DNA from: Desulfofundulus kuznetsovii DSM 6115
GTDB taxonomy: Bacteria; Bacillota; Desulfotomaculia; Desulfotomaculales; Desulfovirgulaceae
DNA: 64,000 bases
Direction of reading: 5' to 3'
NCBI RefSeq assembly: GCF_000214705.1
Contig: NC_015573.1
Span: 1,884,911-1,948,910 of the forward strand
Of the stretch, positions 43,029 through 50,644 are shown piece by piece; positions within the stretch are counted from its first letter, which is position 1; each line of letters starts with the position of its first letter. The notes under the pieces were generated by a model. The model was not told the origin of the DNA. It ran no database searches and was given only the letters and a program-made list of their open reading frames with translations. The translations under genes and the position numbers were made by a program.

Positions 43029-43333
43029 AGATACTGTCGTAAAACCAGAAACTAGATGGGCGGCGGTCGTCCCATAAGGAGCGACATTGCGGAGGGCCGG
43101 ATACGAAACACGGCGCTGCCGAGGTTAGCGAACCGGCAGCGCGAATCGCGCTGGTAGCAGTATCGATATAATGATTGGGCTACTTAGGGCTGTAACTATT
43201 CATCAGGAAAGTAGACTTCCGGCGCATATGCAGCGCTGCCAGGTTCGCTCCGAGGCAAGCCGATGTTTCGTCCGGCCCGCAGCACGGAGCGACGGGGGAC
43301 GAACGCCGTCCCGATAGTTATGCGACAGTATCT
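43029..43333. mobile_element. Second MITE-like family, 305 bp
   Basis: Perfect 11-bp terminal inverted repeats AGATACTGTCG (43029-43039) and CGACAGTATCT (43323-43333) bound a long imperfect palindrome: the two arms align for about 100 bases at roughly 70% by eye (GGGCGGCGGTCGTCCC opposite GGGACGAACGCCGTCCC). No coding frame and no clear target duplication. It is unrelated in sequence to the GTAAATRTTCAGT family. Bases 43334-43397 hold only GC-rich short repeats (GCCGGCGGGCCCGCC). Confidence 0.75.
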
Positions 43334-43397
43334 AACAGCCGGCGGGCCCGCCTGTTGCCGGCGGACCCGCCCGTCAAAATGCAAATCGGAAGGTTCT

Positions 43398-44030
43398 TTA
43401 CTTCATTCTTTCCTGGACAACGGCCACGGCGGCATCCTTTAACCGTTTGGCCTCGGAAACGATCCTTTCCTTTTCCGCCAGAATACCCCTGACATAGTCT
43501 TCGTCTTTGATCATGGGGATATTGATGTCGGCACTCAAAAGGACGGCGTTGATGGCCGCTTCACAGACATAGGCGGCCACGCCCGCATCGCTGATGGCCA
43601 TTTTATTGCCAATCTTAGCCAGCCTTTCGGTAATCTCCAGGGCCTCCAGGAGGGTGCGGGCCACTTCCATAGGTGTGTCAGTGGCCGTTTTCAGGGCCTT
43701 TTGCATCAGCTCGTCCCGCTTAGCCTTCTCTTCCTCGGTATTTTTGGGCATCCGGTAAACTTCCATGAACTTACCGAAGGCAGCGATATCGGCCGCCACC
43801 AGTTTTTCTAATTTGTTCATAATAAAGTAAGCAGCGCCGGTAATTTCCTTGACCTGGGGCTCCACGTCCGCAAACTTGGGCTTGCCCACGGTGAGGTTGC
43901 CCACCATGGCCGTCATGGCCACCCCTAAAGCACCCACCATGGCGGAAACGCTGCCCCCGCCGGGAGTCGGGGCATCGGAAGCAGCTACAGCCAGTATCTT
44001 GCGAAAGGGAAAGTCAAAAATCTCACTCAT
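43398..44030 (-). CDS. fchA: Cyclodeaminase/cyclohydrolase family protein (methenyl-THF cyclohydrolase)
   Basis: This protein of about 210 residues belongs to the FTCD cyclodeaminase/FchA family that hydrolyses methenyl-tetrahydrofolate or deaminates formimino-THF. APTPGGGSVSAMVGALGVAMTAMV near the start is the signature. Its place beside folD favours a role in the one-carbon branch of the Wood-Ljungdahl or formate pathways. I use ATG 44030 behind GGAGG; a GTG nine bases earlier is possible. Confidence 0.87.
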   Translation of the reverse strand: MSEIFDFPFRKILAVAASDAPTPGGGSVSAMVGALGVAMTAMVGNLTVGKPKFADVEPQVKEITGAAYFIMNKLEKLVAADIAAFGKFMEVYRMPKNTEEEKAKRDELMQKALKTATDTPMEVARTLLEALEITERLAKIGNKMAISDAGVAAYVCEAAINAVLLSADINIPMIKDEDYVRGILAEKERIVSEAKRLKDAAVAVVQERMK

Positions 44031-44043
44031 CAAAGGCACCTCC

Positions 44044-44895
44044 TTAAATTTTCCCCTGCAGCTTGATGGCCTTCAGCACGTTCTTTTGAATCAGCACGGT
44101 AGTCAGGCTGCCCACACCGCCGGGCACAGGTGTAATGGCCCCGGCTACCTCCTTGGCATTTTCAAAGTCCACATCACCGCAAATGCCGCCTTCCACCTGG
44201 TTGATACCGGCATCCACCACCACGGCACCGGGTTTGATCATATCGGCCTTGATCATTTTCGGCTTGCCGACGGCGGCAATGAGGATATCGGCCTGGCGGG
44301 TATGGTAGGCCAGATCGGCGGTCCTGGTATGGCACACGGTAACGGTGGCATTCTGGTTGAGCATCATGAAGATGAGGGGTTTGCCGACTGTCTCGCCCCG
44401 GCCTACAATTACAGCATTTTTACCCTTGATTTCAATACCGGTACGGAGCATGATTTCAATACAGCTCTGGGGTGTAGCCGGGAACAGGCCGTCCCCGCCG
44501 CTTAAAATGTAACCCCGGTTGATGGGGTGGACGCCATCCACGTCCTTTTTCGGCGACACGGCTTCCAGCACCCGCTGCTTGTTCATGTGTTTGGGCAGGG
44601 GCAACTCAATCATAATCCCGTGTACGCTGTCGTCCTTGTTCAAGCGGTCGATGAGCGCCAGCACTTCTTCCTCGGGCGCGTTGCCGGGCAAGGTGAAAAG
44701 CTCAAACTCGATGCCCACATTGGCACAGGACTTCTCCTTGGACCGGGCATAGACCACGGAGGCCGGATCGTCACCGGCCAGGACCACGGCCAGCTTGGGG
44801 ATAATGCCCCGTTCCCTCAACTGGGCCACTTCGGCCTTAACCTCTTCCCGGATCTCCGCCGCCACCTTTTTCCCATCAATAAGCGTCGCTGCCAT
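44044..44895 (-). CDS. folD: Bifunctional methylene-THF dehydrogenase/methenyl-THF cyclohydrolase
   Basis: FolD, 283 residues, interconverts 5,10-methylene- and 10-formyl-THF using NADP. Catalytic Lys lies in VVYARSKEKSCANVGI (YxxxK, near 49-64) and the Rossmann part in VIVGRGETVGKPLIFMM, with TPGGVGSLT-like text PVPGGVGSLTTVLI. Length matches. It follows xseA and precedes fchA, suggesting shared use in one-carbon metabolism. Confidence 0.95.
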   Translation of the reverse strand: MAATLIDGKKVAAEIREEVKAEVAQLRERGIIPKLAVVLAGDDPASVVYARSKEKSCANVGIEFELFTLPGNAPEEEVLALIDRLNKDDSVHGIMIELPLPKHMNKQRVLEAVSPKKDVDGVHPINRGYILSGGDGLFPATPQSCIEIMLRTGIEIKGKNAVIVGRGETVGKPLIFMMLNQNATVTVCHTRTADLAYHTRQADILIAAVGKPKMIKADMIKPGAVVVDAGINQVEGGICGDVDFENAKEVAGAITPVPGGVGSLTTVLIQKNVLKAIKLQGKI

Positions 44896-44916
44896 GTTTA
44901 GCCTCCCCCTTTACAT

Positions 44917-46125
44917 TTACTCTTCTATAGATTCCTCCACCTGGCAGAAAAGACGGCCGCAATATAACTTCACCTGTACTTTCTCTCCCGGCGCAACCTC
45001 CCCGGCCCGCCGTACCACCTCACCTGTATCTGCCCGGGTACAAATGCTGTACCCCCGGGCAAGGGTGGCCAGGGGACTCAGGGCCTGCAGCTGTCCGGAC
45101 AGCAGGGCCAGGCGGCCTTGCTGGCGCAGGCGGTATTGCTCCATGGCCCGGTTTAAGCGGCGGAACAGATCGTCCACCATTTGCCCCCGAAAGCCACAGA
45201 GAACATCCACCGGGTAACGGAATACCCTGCTCTGACGGCAGGCATCCAGCCTTGCCCGGCAGGTTTGCAGTTTTTCCCGCATGGCCCGCAACAGGCGCCC
45301 TTCCAAAAGCCCCAGGTAACGGGCCATTTCCTCCCGGACCGGGACCACCATTTCCGCTGCCGCCGATGGGGTGGGAGCCCGCACATCCGCAACCCAGTCG
45401 GCAATGGTAAAATCCGTCTCATGGCCAACGGCTGATATCACCGGGATATCGGAAACAAAAATGCTCCGGGCCACCAGTTCGGTGTTGAAAGCCCACAATT
45501 CTTCCAGTGACCCTCCCCCGCGGCCTACAATAATCACATCGCAGGCCCTCAGGCGGTTCAGCCAGTGCAGGGCCCGGGCCACCTCCCGGGGGGCACTTTC
45601 CCCCTGCACCGGCACGGGCACAAAAATGATGTGCAGGCCCGGCCAGCGCCGCCGGATAATTTTGACCATATCCCGCAGTACCGCTCCGGTGGGCGAAGTA
45701 ACGATGCCAATGCGGCGCGGCAAAAGGGGCAGCTTCTTTTTGTGCTCTCGAGCAAACAGGCCCTCTTTTTCCAGTTTTTGCTTCAATTGTTCAAAGGCCA
45801 GATAAAGGGCACCCGTACCCTCGGGCTCCATCTCTTCTACATACAGCTGGTATGTACCGTCCCGGGGGTAAACCGATACGTAGCCCCGCACACGCACGGC
45901 CATCCCGTCTTCCGGCTGAAAAAGGAGGCGGCGCCCCCGGGAACGAAACATTACCGCCTTGATGGAACAGAACTCATCCTTCAGGGTAAAGTAAAGGTGA
46001 CCGCTGGCCGCCTGTTTACAGTTGGAAATCTCCCCTTTTACCCAGAGGTTCAGCAAAAGCGGGTCGTTATCAAGGAGGTTCTTGATATGGCCGGTAAGTT
46101 CACTTACGGTAAGCAACTTGAGCAT
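44917..46125 (-). CDS. xseA: Exodeoxyribonuclease VII large subunit
   Basis: XseA, 402 residues, is the catalytic subunit of exonuclease VII. An N-terminal OB fold (about 1-100, LWVKGEISNCKQAASGHLYFTLKDE) precedes the catalytic core with VGRGGGSLEELWAFN (near 190-205) and SAVGHETDFTIADWVADVRAPTPSAAAE. The C-terminal helical region follows. xseB lies about 3 kb downstream in the same direction. Confidence 0.95.
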   Translation of the reverse strand: MLKLLTVSELTGHIKNLLDNDPLLLNLWVKGEISNCKQAASGHLYFTLKDEFCSIKAVMFRSRGRRLLFQPEDGMAVRVRGYVSVYPRDGTYQLYVEEMEPEGTGALYLAFEQLKQKLEKEGLFAREHKKKLPLLPRRIGIVTSPTGAVLRDMVKIIRRRWPGLHIIFVPVPVQGESAPREVARALHWLNRLRACDVIIVGRGGGSLEELWAFNTELVARSIFVSDIPVISAVGHETDFTIADWVADVRAPTPSAAAEMVVPVREEMARYLGLLEGRLLRAMREKLQTCRARLDACRQSRVFRYPVDVLCGFRGQMVDDLFRRLNRAMEQYRLRQQGRLALLSGQLQALSPLATLARGYSICTRADTGEVVRRAGEVAPGEKVQVKLYCGRLFCQVEESIEE

Positions 46126-46206
46126 CTAACTACAAGCTCCGTATTATTCTCACTTTTTGTCTCATTAACTATTGTTGGACAATTATCATTATTACCCAAA
46201 ACCCTT

Positions 46207-46261
46207 CGGGCGGCGGTCGTCCCCCGAGCAGTGGCGTAGCTGTAGGGAAGGCCGCCGTCCG
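46207..46261. repeat. GC-rich palindrome downstream of nfnB
   Basis: CGGGCGGCGGTCGTCCC and its partner GGGAAGGCCGCCGTCCG form a strong stem over 55 bases. The first arm is nearly identical to the sub-terminal part of the 43029-43333 element (GGGCGGCGGTCGTCCC), so it is probably a fragment of that family. It may also act as a weak terminator between nfnB and xseA. Confidence 0.6.
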
Positions 46262-46279
46262 TTCACCTTTGCTAAAAAT

Positions 46280-47689
46280 CTAACCCTTCTTTTTCATCAA
46301 ATAATCGTGGATGGACCGGGCCGCGATTCGTCCGGCCCCCATGGCCAGGATAACCGTAGCCGCCCCGGTAACCACGTCGCCGCCGGCAAAAACACCGGGC
46401 TTGGAAGTGGCCCCGGTTTGCGGGTCGGCCACAATATTGCCTTTCCGGCCTAATTCCAGGCCCCTGGTGGTCCTGGGTACCAGCGGGTTGGGAGCCTGGC
46501 CGATGGCCACCACCACCGTGTCCACATCCATGACAAACTCGGAACCGGGAATGGGTACCGGCCGCCGACGGCCGGATTCATCGGGCTCGCCCAGTTCATA
46601 GCGCAGGCACTCCATGCCCTTCACCCAGCCGTTTTCATCTGCCAGAATGCGCACGGGATTGGTCAAAAAGGCAAACTTGATTCCTTCTTCTTTGGCGTGT
46701 TCCACTTCCTCGTGGCGGGCGGGCAGTTCCTTTTCGGAACGCCGGTAGACAATCCAGGACTCCTCCGCCCCCAGTCGCAGGGCAGTGCGGGCCGCGTCCA
46801 TGGCCACATTGCCGCCGCCAATTACGGCCACTTTCCTGCCCACCTTGATGGGAGTGTCCCATTCGGGGAAGAGGTAGGCCTTCATCAGATTGGTCCTGGT
46901 GAGGAATTCGTTGGCGGAATAAACGCCGCAGGAATTCTCCCCGGGAATGTTCATGAAATACGGCAGGCCGGCACCAGTGCCGATAAATACGGCGTCAAAG
47001 CCCTCTTCCTCCATCAACTCATCCACGGTAGCAAACTTGCCCACCACCGCATTGGTGACGATTTCTACCCCCAGTTTTTTCAGGTTTTCTATCTCGGCCT
47101 GTACCACCCGCTTGGGCAGGCGGAACTCGGGAATGCCGTACATGAGCACACCGCCGGCTACATGCAGGGCTTCGAAAACGGTCACCCTGTGACCCAGTTT
47201 GGCTAAGTCGGCAGCACAGGTAAGACCCGCCGGGCCGGAACCTACCACCGCCACTTTGAAACCGGTGGGCGGGGCCACTTCCTGGGGCAACACACCCCGG
47301 GTCAGCTCCCAGTCGGCACAGAAGCGTTCCAGGCGCCCGATACCTACGGGCTCATGTTTCTTGCCCAGGGTACAGTATTTCTCACACTGGTTTTCCTGCG
47401 GGCAAACCCGGCCGCAAACAGCAGGAAGGGCGTTTTTCTCCTTGATCTTTTTAATGGCGCCCGCAAAATCCCGCTCGGCTACCAGCCTAATAAACGCGGG
47501 GATATCTACCTCCACCGGACAACCCTGCCGGCAGGGCTCCTTTTTACACTGCAGGCAGCGCTTGGCTTCCGCCACCGCAGTTTCTTCGTCATAACCCAGG
47601 GCCACTTCGTTGAAATTCCGGATCCGCTCAATGGGTGCCTGGGCAGGCATCGGATGTTTTTTGGGAATTATTTCCTTCTTCTCGGCCAT
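46280..47689 (-). CDS. nfnB: NfnB/GltA-type flavoprotein subunit
   Basis: This protein of about 469 residues is the large subunit of an NADH-dependent reduced ferredoxin:NADP oxidoreductase (Nfn), a flavin-bifurcating transhydrogenase. Two N-terminal cluster regions CLQCKKEPCRQGCPVEV and CGRVCPQENQCEKYC precede the FAD region VAVVGSGPAGLTCAADLA and a later NAD(P) region VAVIGGGNVAMDAARTALRLG. ATG 47689 overlaps the nfnA stop (TAATG). It also resembles the GltD subunit of glutamate synthase, but the partner gene decides for Nfn. Confidence 0.88.
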   Translation of the reverse strand: MAEKKEIIPKKHPMPAQAPIERIRNFNEVALGYDEETAVAEAKRCLQCKKEPCRQGCPVEVDIPAFIRLVAERDFAGAIKKIKEKNALPAVCGRVCPQENQCEKYCTLGKKHEPVGIGRLERFCADWELTRGVLPQEVAPPTGFKVAVVGSGPAGLTCAADLAKLGHRVTVFEALHVAGGVLMYGIPEFRLPKRVVQAEIENLKKLGVEIVTNAVVGKFATVDELMEEEGFDAVFIGTGAGLPYFMNIPGENSCGVYSANEFLTRTNLMKAYLFPEWDTPIKVGRKVAVIGGGNVAMDAARTALRLGAEESWIVYRRSEKELPARHEEVEHAKEEGIKFAFLTNPVRILADENGWVKGMECLRYELGEPDESGRRRPVPIPGSEFVMDVDTVVVAIGQAPNPLVPRTTRGLELGRKGNIVADPQTGATSKPGVFAGGDVVTGAATVILAMGAGRIAARSIHDYLMKKKG

Positions 47690-48540
47690 TATTTGCCACC
47701 TCCACATCCGCACTGGCATGTATGACGCTCTAGTGCCCGCTGTTCTTCTGCCCGGAAGGTGGCCGAACGACGGGCCAGTTCAGCAAAGTCCACCTGGTGG
47801 CCGTCGAATTCAGGACCATCCACACAAACAAACCTGGTCTGGCCGCCCACGGTCACCCGGCAACAACCACACATCCCCGTACCGTCCACCATCAGCGCGT
47901 TTAGGCTGACAATGGTTTTGATGCCGTAATCTTTGGTGACATTGCAACAGGCCCGCATCATGGGCTGGGGACCGATGGCCAGCACCAGGTTGATGTTGTC
48001 CTTGCCCCGTTCGTCAATAATTTCTTTCAAGACATCGGTAACAAAGCCCTTGCGCACATAGGAACCGTCATCGGTAGTCACAAAAAGCTCGGTGGAAACT
48101 TCCCGCATGCGGTCCTCCCAGAAGAGGAGATCCCTGGTCCGGGCACCGATGATGCTGATCACGTGATTGCCGGCCTCTTTCAACGCCCGGGCAATGGGGA
48201 ACACCGGAGCTATCCCTACACCGCCACCGACGCATACGACCGTGCCGAAGTTTTCAATGTGGGAAGGGGTCCCCAGTGGTCCGACAAAGTCTTTGATGTA
48301 ATCTCCCGCTTCCAGTGTTCCCAGCTGTTTGGTGGTTTTGCCGACCTCCTGAAAGACAATGGTAATGGTACCCTTTTCCCGGTCAAAGTCCGCAATGGTC
48401 AGTGGAATACGCTCACCTTCTTCGTGAATGCGCAAAATAACAAACTGACCCGGCTGACATTTCCTGGCTACCCTGGGTGCTTCAATAACCATTTGCTTGA
48501 TGATGGGTGAAAAAACCTGTTTCTCCAAAATTTTGAACAT
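47689..48540 (-). CDS. nfnA: NfnA-type FAD/[2Fe-2S] subunit
   Basis: This 283-residue protein resembles dihydroorotate dehydrogenase electron-transfer and sulfide dehydrogenase beta subunits; with NfnB next to it, it is NfnA. FAD-binding FVILRIHEEGERIPLTIAD (residues about 29-47), NAD-binding CVGGGVGIAPVFPIARAL and the C-terminal [2Fe-2S] ligands in GTGMCGCCRVTVGG ... RFVCVDGPEFDGHQVDF are intact. Nfn couples NADH and reduced ferredoxin to NADPH formation, needed for biosynthesis in anaerobes. Confidence 0.88.
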   Translation of the reverse strand: MFKILEKQVFSPIIKQMVIEAPRVARKCQPGQFVILRIHEEGERIPLTIADFDREKGTITIVFQEVGKTTKQLGTLEAGDYIKDFVGPLGTPSHIENFGTVVCVGGGVGIAPVFPIARALKEAGNHVISIIGARTRDLLFWEDRMREVSTELFVTTDDGSYVRKGFVTDVLKEIIDERGKDNINLVLAIGPQPMMRACCNVTKDYGIKTIVSLNALMVDGTGMCGCCRVTVGGQTRFVCVDGPEFDGHQVDFAELARRSATFRAEEQRALERHTCQCGCGGGK

Positions 48541-48663
48541 TAATAAGCCTCCCCCTCCCTTAGCATATTCTATAAATATAAAACGTTATGAAACAATTAT
48601 CTTATTATTCTCGCTATGACGGCAAATTCCTGCTGCCCCACATAACTTATGAACGGAACTTAC

Positions 48664-48696
48664 AAAAAGAAAAGGGAGACTTACCCGATCTCCCCT
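48664..48696 (-). terminator. Terminator overlapping the nusB stop
   Basis: On the minus strand GGGGAGATCGGGTAAGTCTCCC forms a 6-7 bp stem followed by TTTTCTTTTTG. The nusB stop codon is in its loop. Confidence 0.7.
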
Positions 48697-49175
48697 TCCG
48701 GTGGATAATAGGATGCCGGATCCTTTACCACCCGGCCGAGAATACCATTAATAAAACGACTGGAGTCAGGTCCTCCAAAGGTTTTGGCGAGTTCCACCGC
48801 CTCATTTACCGCCACGCTGTTGGGGATATCCTCCCGGTGGAATATTTCATAAAGCGCCATACGCATAATATTCCGGTCCACCGCGGCCATACGGTACAGC
48901 GGCCAGTCCCGGCTTAAACGGGCTATGACCCGATCAAAGGCTTTCAGATGGGCCAGGGTGCCGGCAACCAGTTCACGGGCAAAAAGCATATCCCTGGGGC
49001 TCAGATAAGCTATTTCCGCATCTTCTTCGTTTACTTGATCACTTTCATCAGAGTCCCCGGGGTTTGGGGAAGCCATTTCCCGTAAGTGATTGAGAGCTTC
49101 TTCGGGATCAACCCGTGCTACATCTACCTGGTAGAGAACTTGCAGTGCTGCTTCCCTGGCCTGCCTTCTGCCCAT
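48681..49175 (-). CDS. nusB: Transcription antitermination factor NusB
   Basis: NusB, 164 residues, is an all-helical RNA-binding protein for rRNA antitermination and processing. GRRQAREAALQVLYQVD at the start and the end FAKTFGGPDSSRFINGILG-like text (VELAKTFGGPDSSRFINGILG, in part) are signatures. The middle has an acidic insert (NPGDSDESDQVNEEDAE) not found in short family members. It ends the asp23-amaP-DUF2273-nusB run. Confidence 0.94.
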   Translation of the reverse strand: MGRRQAREAALQVLYQVDVARVDPEEALNHLREMASPNPGDSDESDQVNEEDAEIAYLSPRDMLFARELVAGTLAHLKAFDRVIARLSRDWPLYRMAAVDRNIMRMALYEIFHREDIPNSVAVNEAVELAKTFGGPDSSRFINGILGRVVKDPASYYPPEGEIG

Positions 49176-49202
49176 AAACTGACCTCCTGATTTAGGAAAT
49201 AT

Positions 49203-49421
49203 TCATCTTTCCTGGAACAGCCGGGAAAATAGCTCTTTGAAGTCAACCCGCTCATCCAAACGTTTGCCGACGTAGTACCCGGCGAAAACACATGCAGTCA
49301 CAAACAGCGCCTTAATAATGCCATAGATAATGGCAAACCAGCCAAAGGCCAGACCCAAAATGACTCCGGTAATCTTACCCCGGTGCCGCTTCCATAATTC
49401 CGCAAGGGTATATGCATCCAT
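49203..49421 (-). CDS. DUF2273 small membrane protein
   Basis: This protein of about 72 residues has a basic start (ELWKRHRGK) and one or two hydrophobic segments (about 15-45). DUF2273 members accompany asp23 and amaP genes in Firmicutes. ATG 49421 is used because GGGGTG lies ahead of it; a first ATG at 49439 falls within the target duplication of copy 9 and may be the original start, now without its ribosome site. Confidence 0.82.
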   Translation of the reverse strand: MDAYTLAELWKRHRGKITGVILGLAFGWFAIIYGIIKALFVTACVFAGYYVGKRLDERVDFKELFSRLFQER

Positions 49422-49441
49422 CGGTTGAAGACACCCCATTT

Positions 49442-49518
49442 GTAAATATTCAGTGAACCCGGTTGGATGCGGCGCTGTCCCCGCTCACTCCAGTGCTCCG
49501 CGCCGACTGAATATTTAC
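49442..49518. mobile_element. MITE-like element copy 9 (77 bp), perfect 8-bp duplication
   Basis: The ends are GTAAATATTCAGTGAACC and CGACTGAATATTTAC. The perfect target duplication CCCCATTT lies at 49434-49441 and 49519-49526. It carries only the left arm (GGTTGGATGCGGCGCTGTCC ... CCGCGCC) joined directly to a right terminus, an internal-deletion form. It sits one base after the amaP stop codon and directly before the DUF2273 gene. Confidence 0.92.
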
Positions 49519-49527
49519 CCCCATTTT

Positions 49528-50058
49528 TTACTCCACCCGGGGTTTACGGGCGGAAATACTTTTGACCGTAATGGCGACATCCTGCACCGTCACCCCGGTA
49601 ACCTCCAGCACCCGGTTTTTCACCTGTTCCTGCACCATGGCGGCAGTGGCGGGAATGTTTATGTCCGGAGTTACCGCCACCCGTATACCAATGCGGATGC
49701 CCTCTTTGCCCGGGTAGACCCGGGCACCGACTTCCCGCACCCCATTTTGCGCCAGAGCCACCTTTTCCACCAGGTCCTGGATGGCGGTAAGGGCAATACG
49801 CACCTGTCCCAGGGTTGCCTCGTGAACCACCGCCTGCCGGCGGCGCGGGCGTACCCCCACCCAAAACAGGCGGGCGCCGCCTAAAATAAACAGGCCTAGA
49901 AGGGCAATTACGGCCTGCGGTTGCCCAATGACCATGTTCAGCCCGCCCCACACCCGGTAGGGTGGAATAAAACCGGCCACGGCAGCGGCAGCCCAGACCA
50001 AAGCAACTGTAACAATAAAAGTATAAATCACCAGGAGGCCGCGGTCAAAGGGCCCCAT
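49528..50058 (-). CDS. amaP: Alkaline-shock membrane anchor protein AmaP
   Basis: AmaP, 176 residues, anchors Asp23 to the membrane in Staphylococcus. Two hydrophobic segments (about 8-32 and 43-66) are followed by a basic loop (GVRPRRRQ) and a soluble Asp23-like half with VRIALTAIQDLVEKVA and IRVAVTPDINIPATAAMVQEQVK. It precedes DUF2273 and follows asp23. The stop is next to mobile element copy 9. Confidence 0.88.
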   Translation of the reverse strand: MGPFDRGLLVIYTFIVTVALVWAAAAVAGFIPPYRVWGGLNMVIGQPQAVIALLGLFILGGARLFWVGVRPRRRQAVVHEATLGQVRIALTAIQDLVEKVALAQNGVREVGARVYPGKEGIRIGIRVAVTPDINIPATAAMVQEQVKNRVLEVTGVTVQDVAITVKSISARKPRVE

Positions 50059-50105
50059 AAAAATGTAACCCCCTAATATTATATTTCCCTGTTTTCGCCG
50101 GATCC

Positions 50106-50157
50106 GTAAATGTTCAGTAACCCCGCTACGGTGGTAGCGGTTTTACTGAACATTTAC
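50106..50157. mobile_element. MITE-like element copy 10 (52 bp)
   Basis: The ends GTAAATGTTCAGTAA and TTACTGAACATTTAC are perfect inverted repeats. Flanks CCGGATCC (50098-50105) and CTGGATCC (50158-50165) match at 7 of 8. The smallest copy, hardly more than the two termini plus a CCCGCTACGGTGGTAGCGG hairpin loop. It lies directly after the asp23 stop. Confidence 0.88.
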
Positions 50158-50165
50158 CTGGATCC

Positions 50166-50567
50166 CTAACGGACCCGGTGCTCTTCGTCTTTACCCTCCT
50201 GGCTGAAAGCTACTCCCTGGACATTGACATTAACCTCGACCACCGAAAGCCCGGTCATGGCCTCTATGGCCTTTTTTACGTTCTCCTGAATTTGAAGGGC
50301 CACATCGGGAATGCGGGTGCCGTAATCGACGATGACAAACAGGTCTACGGCCGCTTCCTTCTCGCCTACCTCCACTTTAACACCCTTGGACAGGTTCTTT
50401 TTACCCAGCATTTCTACAATACCGCCCACCACTCCGCCGCTCATTCCGGCCACACCCGGGACTTCCGTGGCGGCCAGGCCGGCAATGACCCGTACTACTT
50501 CATCGGCAATCCGTATTGAACCCAGGCTGGTCTGCTCTTCCCGTATTACCATTTCCTTATTCTCCAT
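50166..50567 (-). CDS. asp23: Asp23/Gls24 family envelope stress protein
   Basis: This protein of about 133 residues belongs to the Asp23/Gls24 family, cytoplasmic proteins linked to the cell envelope. IRIADEVVRVIAGLAATEVPGVAGMSGG is the opening signature, then VGEKEAAVDLFVIVDYGTRIPD. ATG 50567 is preceded by GGGGGG with six bases spacing. The acc genes lie immediately upstream, the standard Clostridial order. Confidence 0.93.
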   Translation of the reverse strand: MENKEMVIREEQTSLGSIRIADEVVRVIAGLAATEVPGVAGMSGGVVGGIVEMLGKKNLSKGVKVEVGEKEAAVDLFVIVDYGTRIPDVALQIQENVKKAIEAMTGLSVVEVNVNVQGVAFSQEGKDEEHRVR

Positions 50568-50644
50568 CGTTAACCCCCCGTGCTTGTCATATTTTACCTC
50601 CATGTCTCCCCATTATATCAAAACGATAGGGCATCTGCAACCAG

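Noticed and set aside
46280-47689. Glutamate synthase small subunit
   Set aside because: Sequence alone allows it, but the adjacent NfnA-type subunit with overlapping start supports Nfn transhydrogenase.
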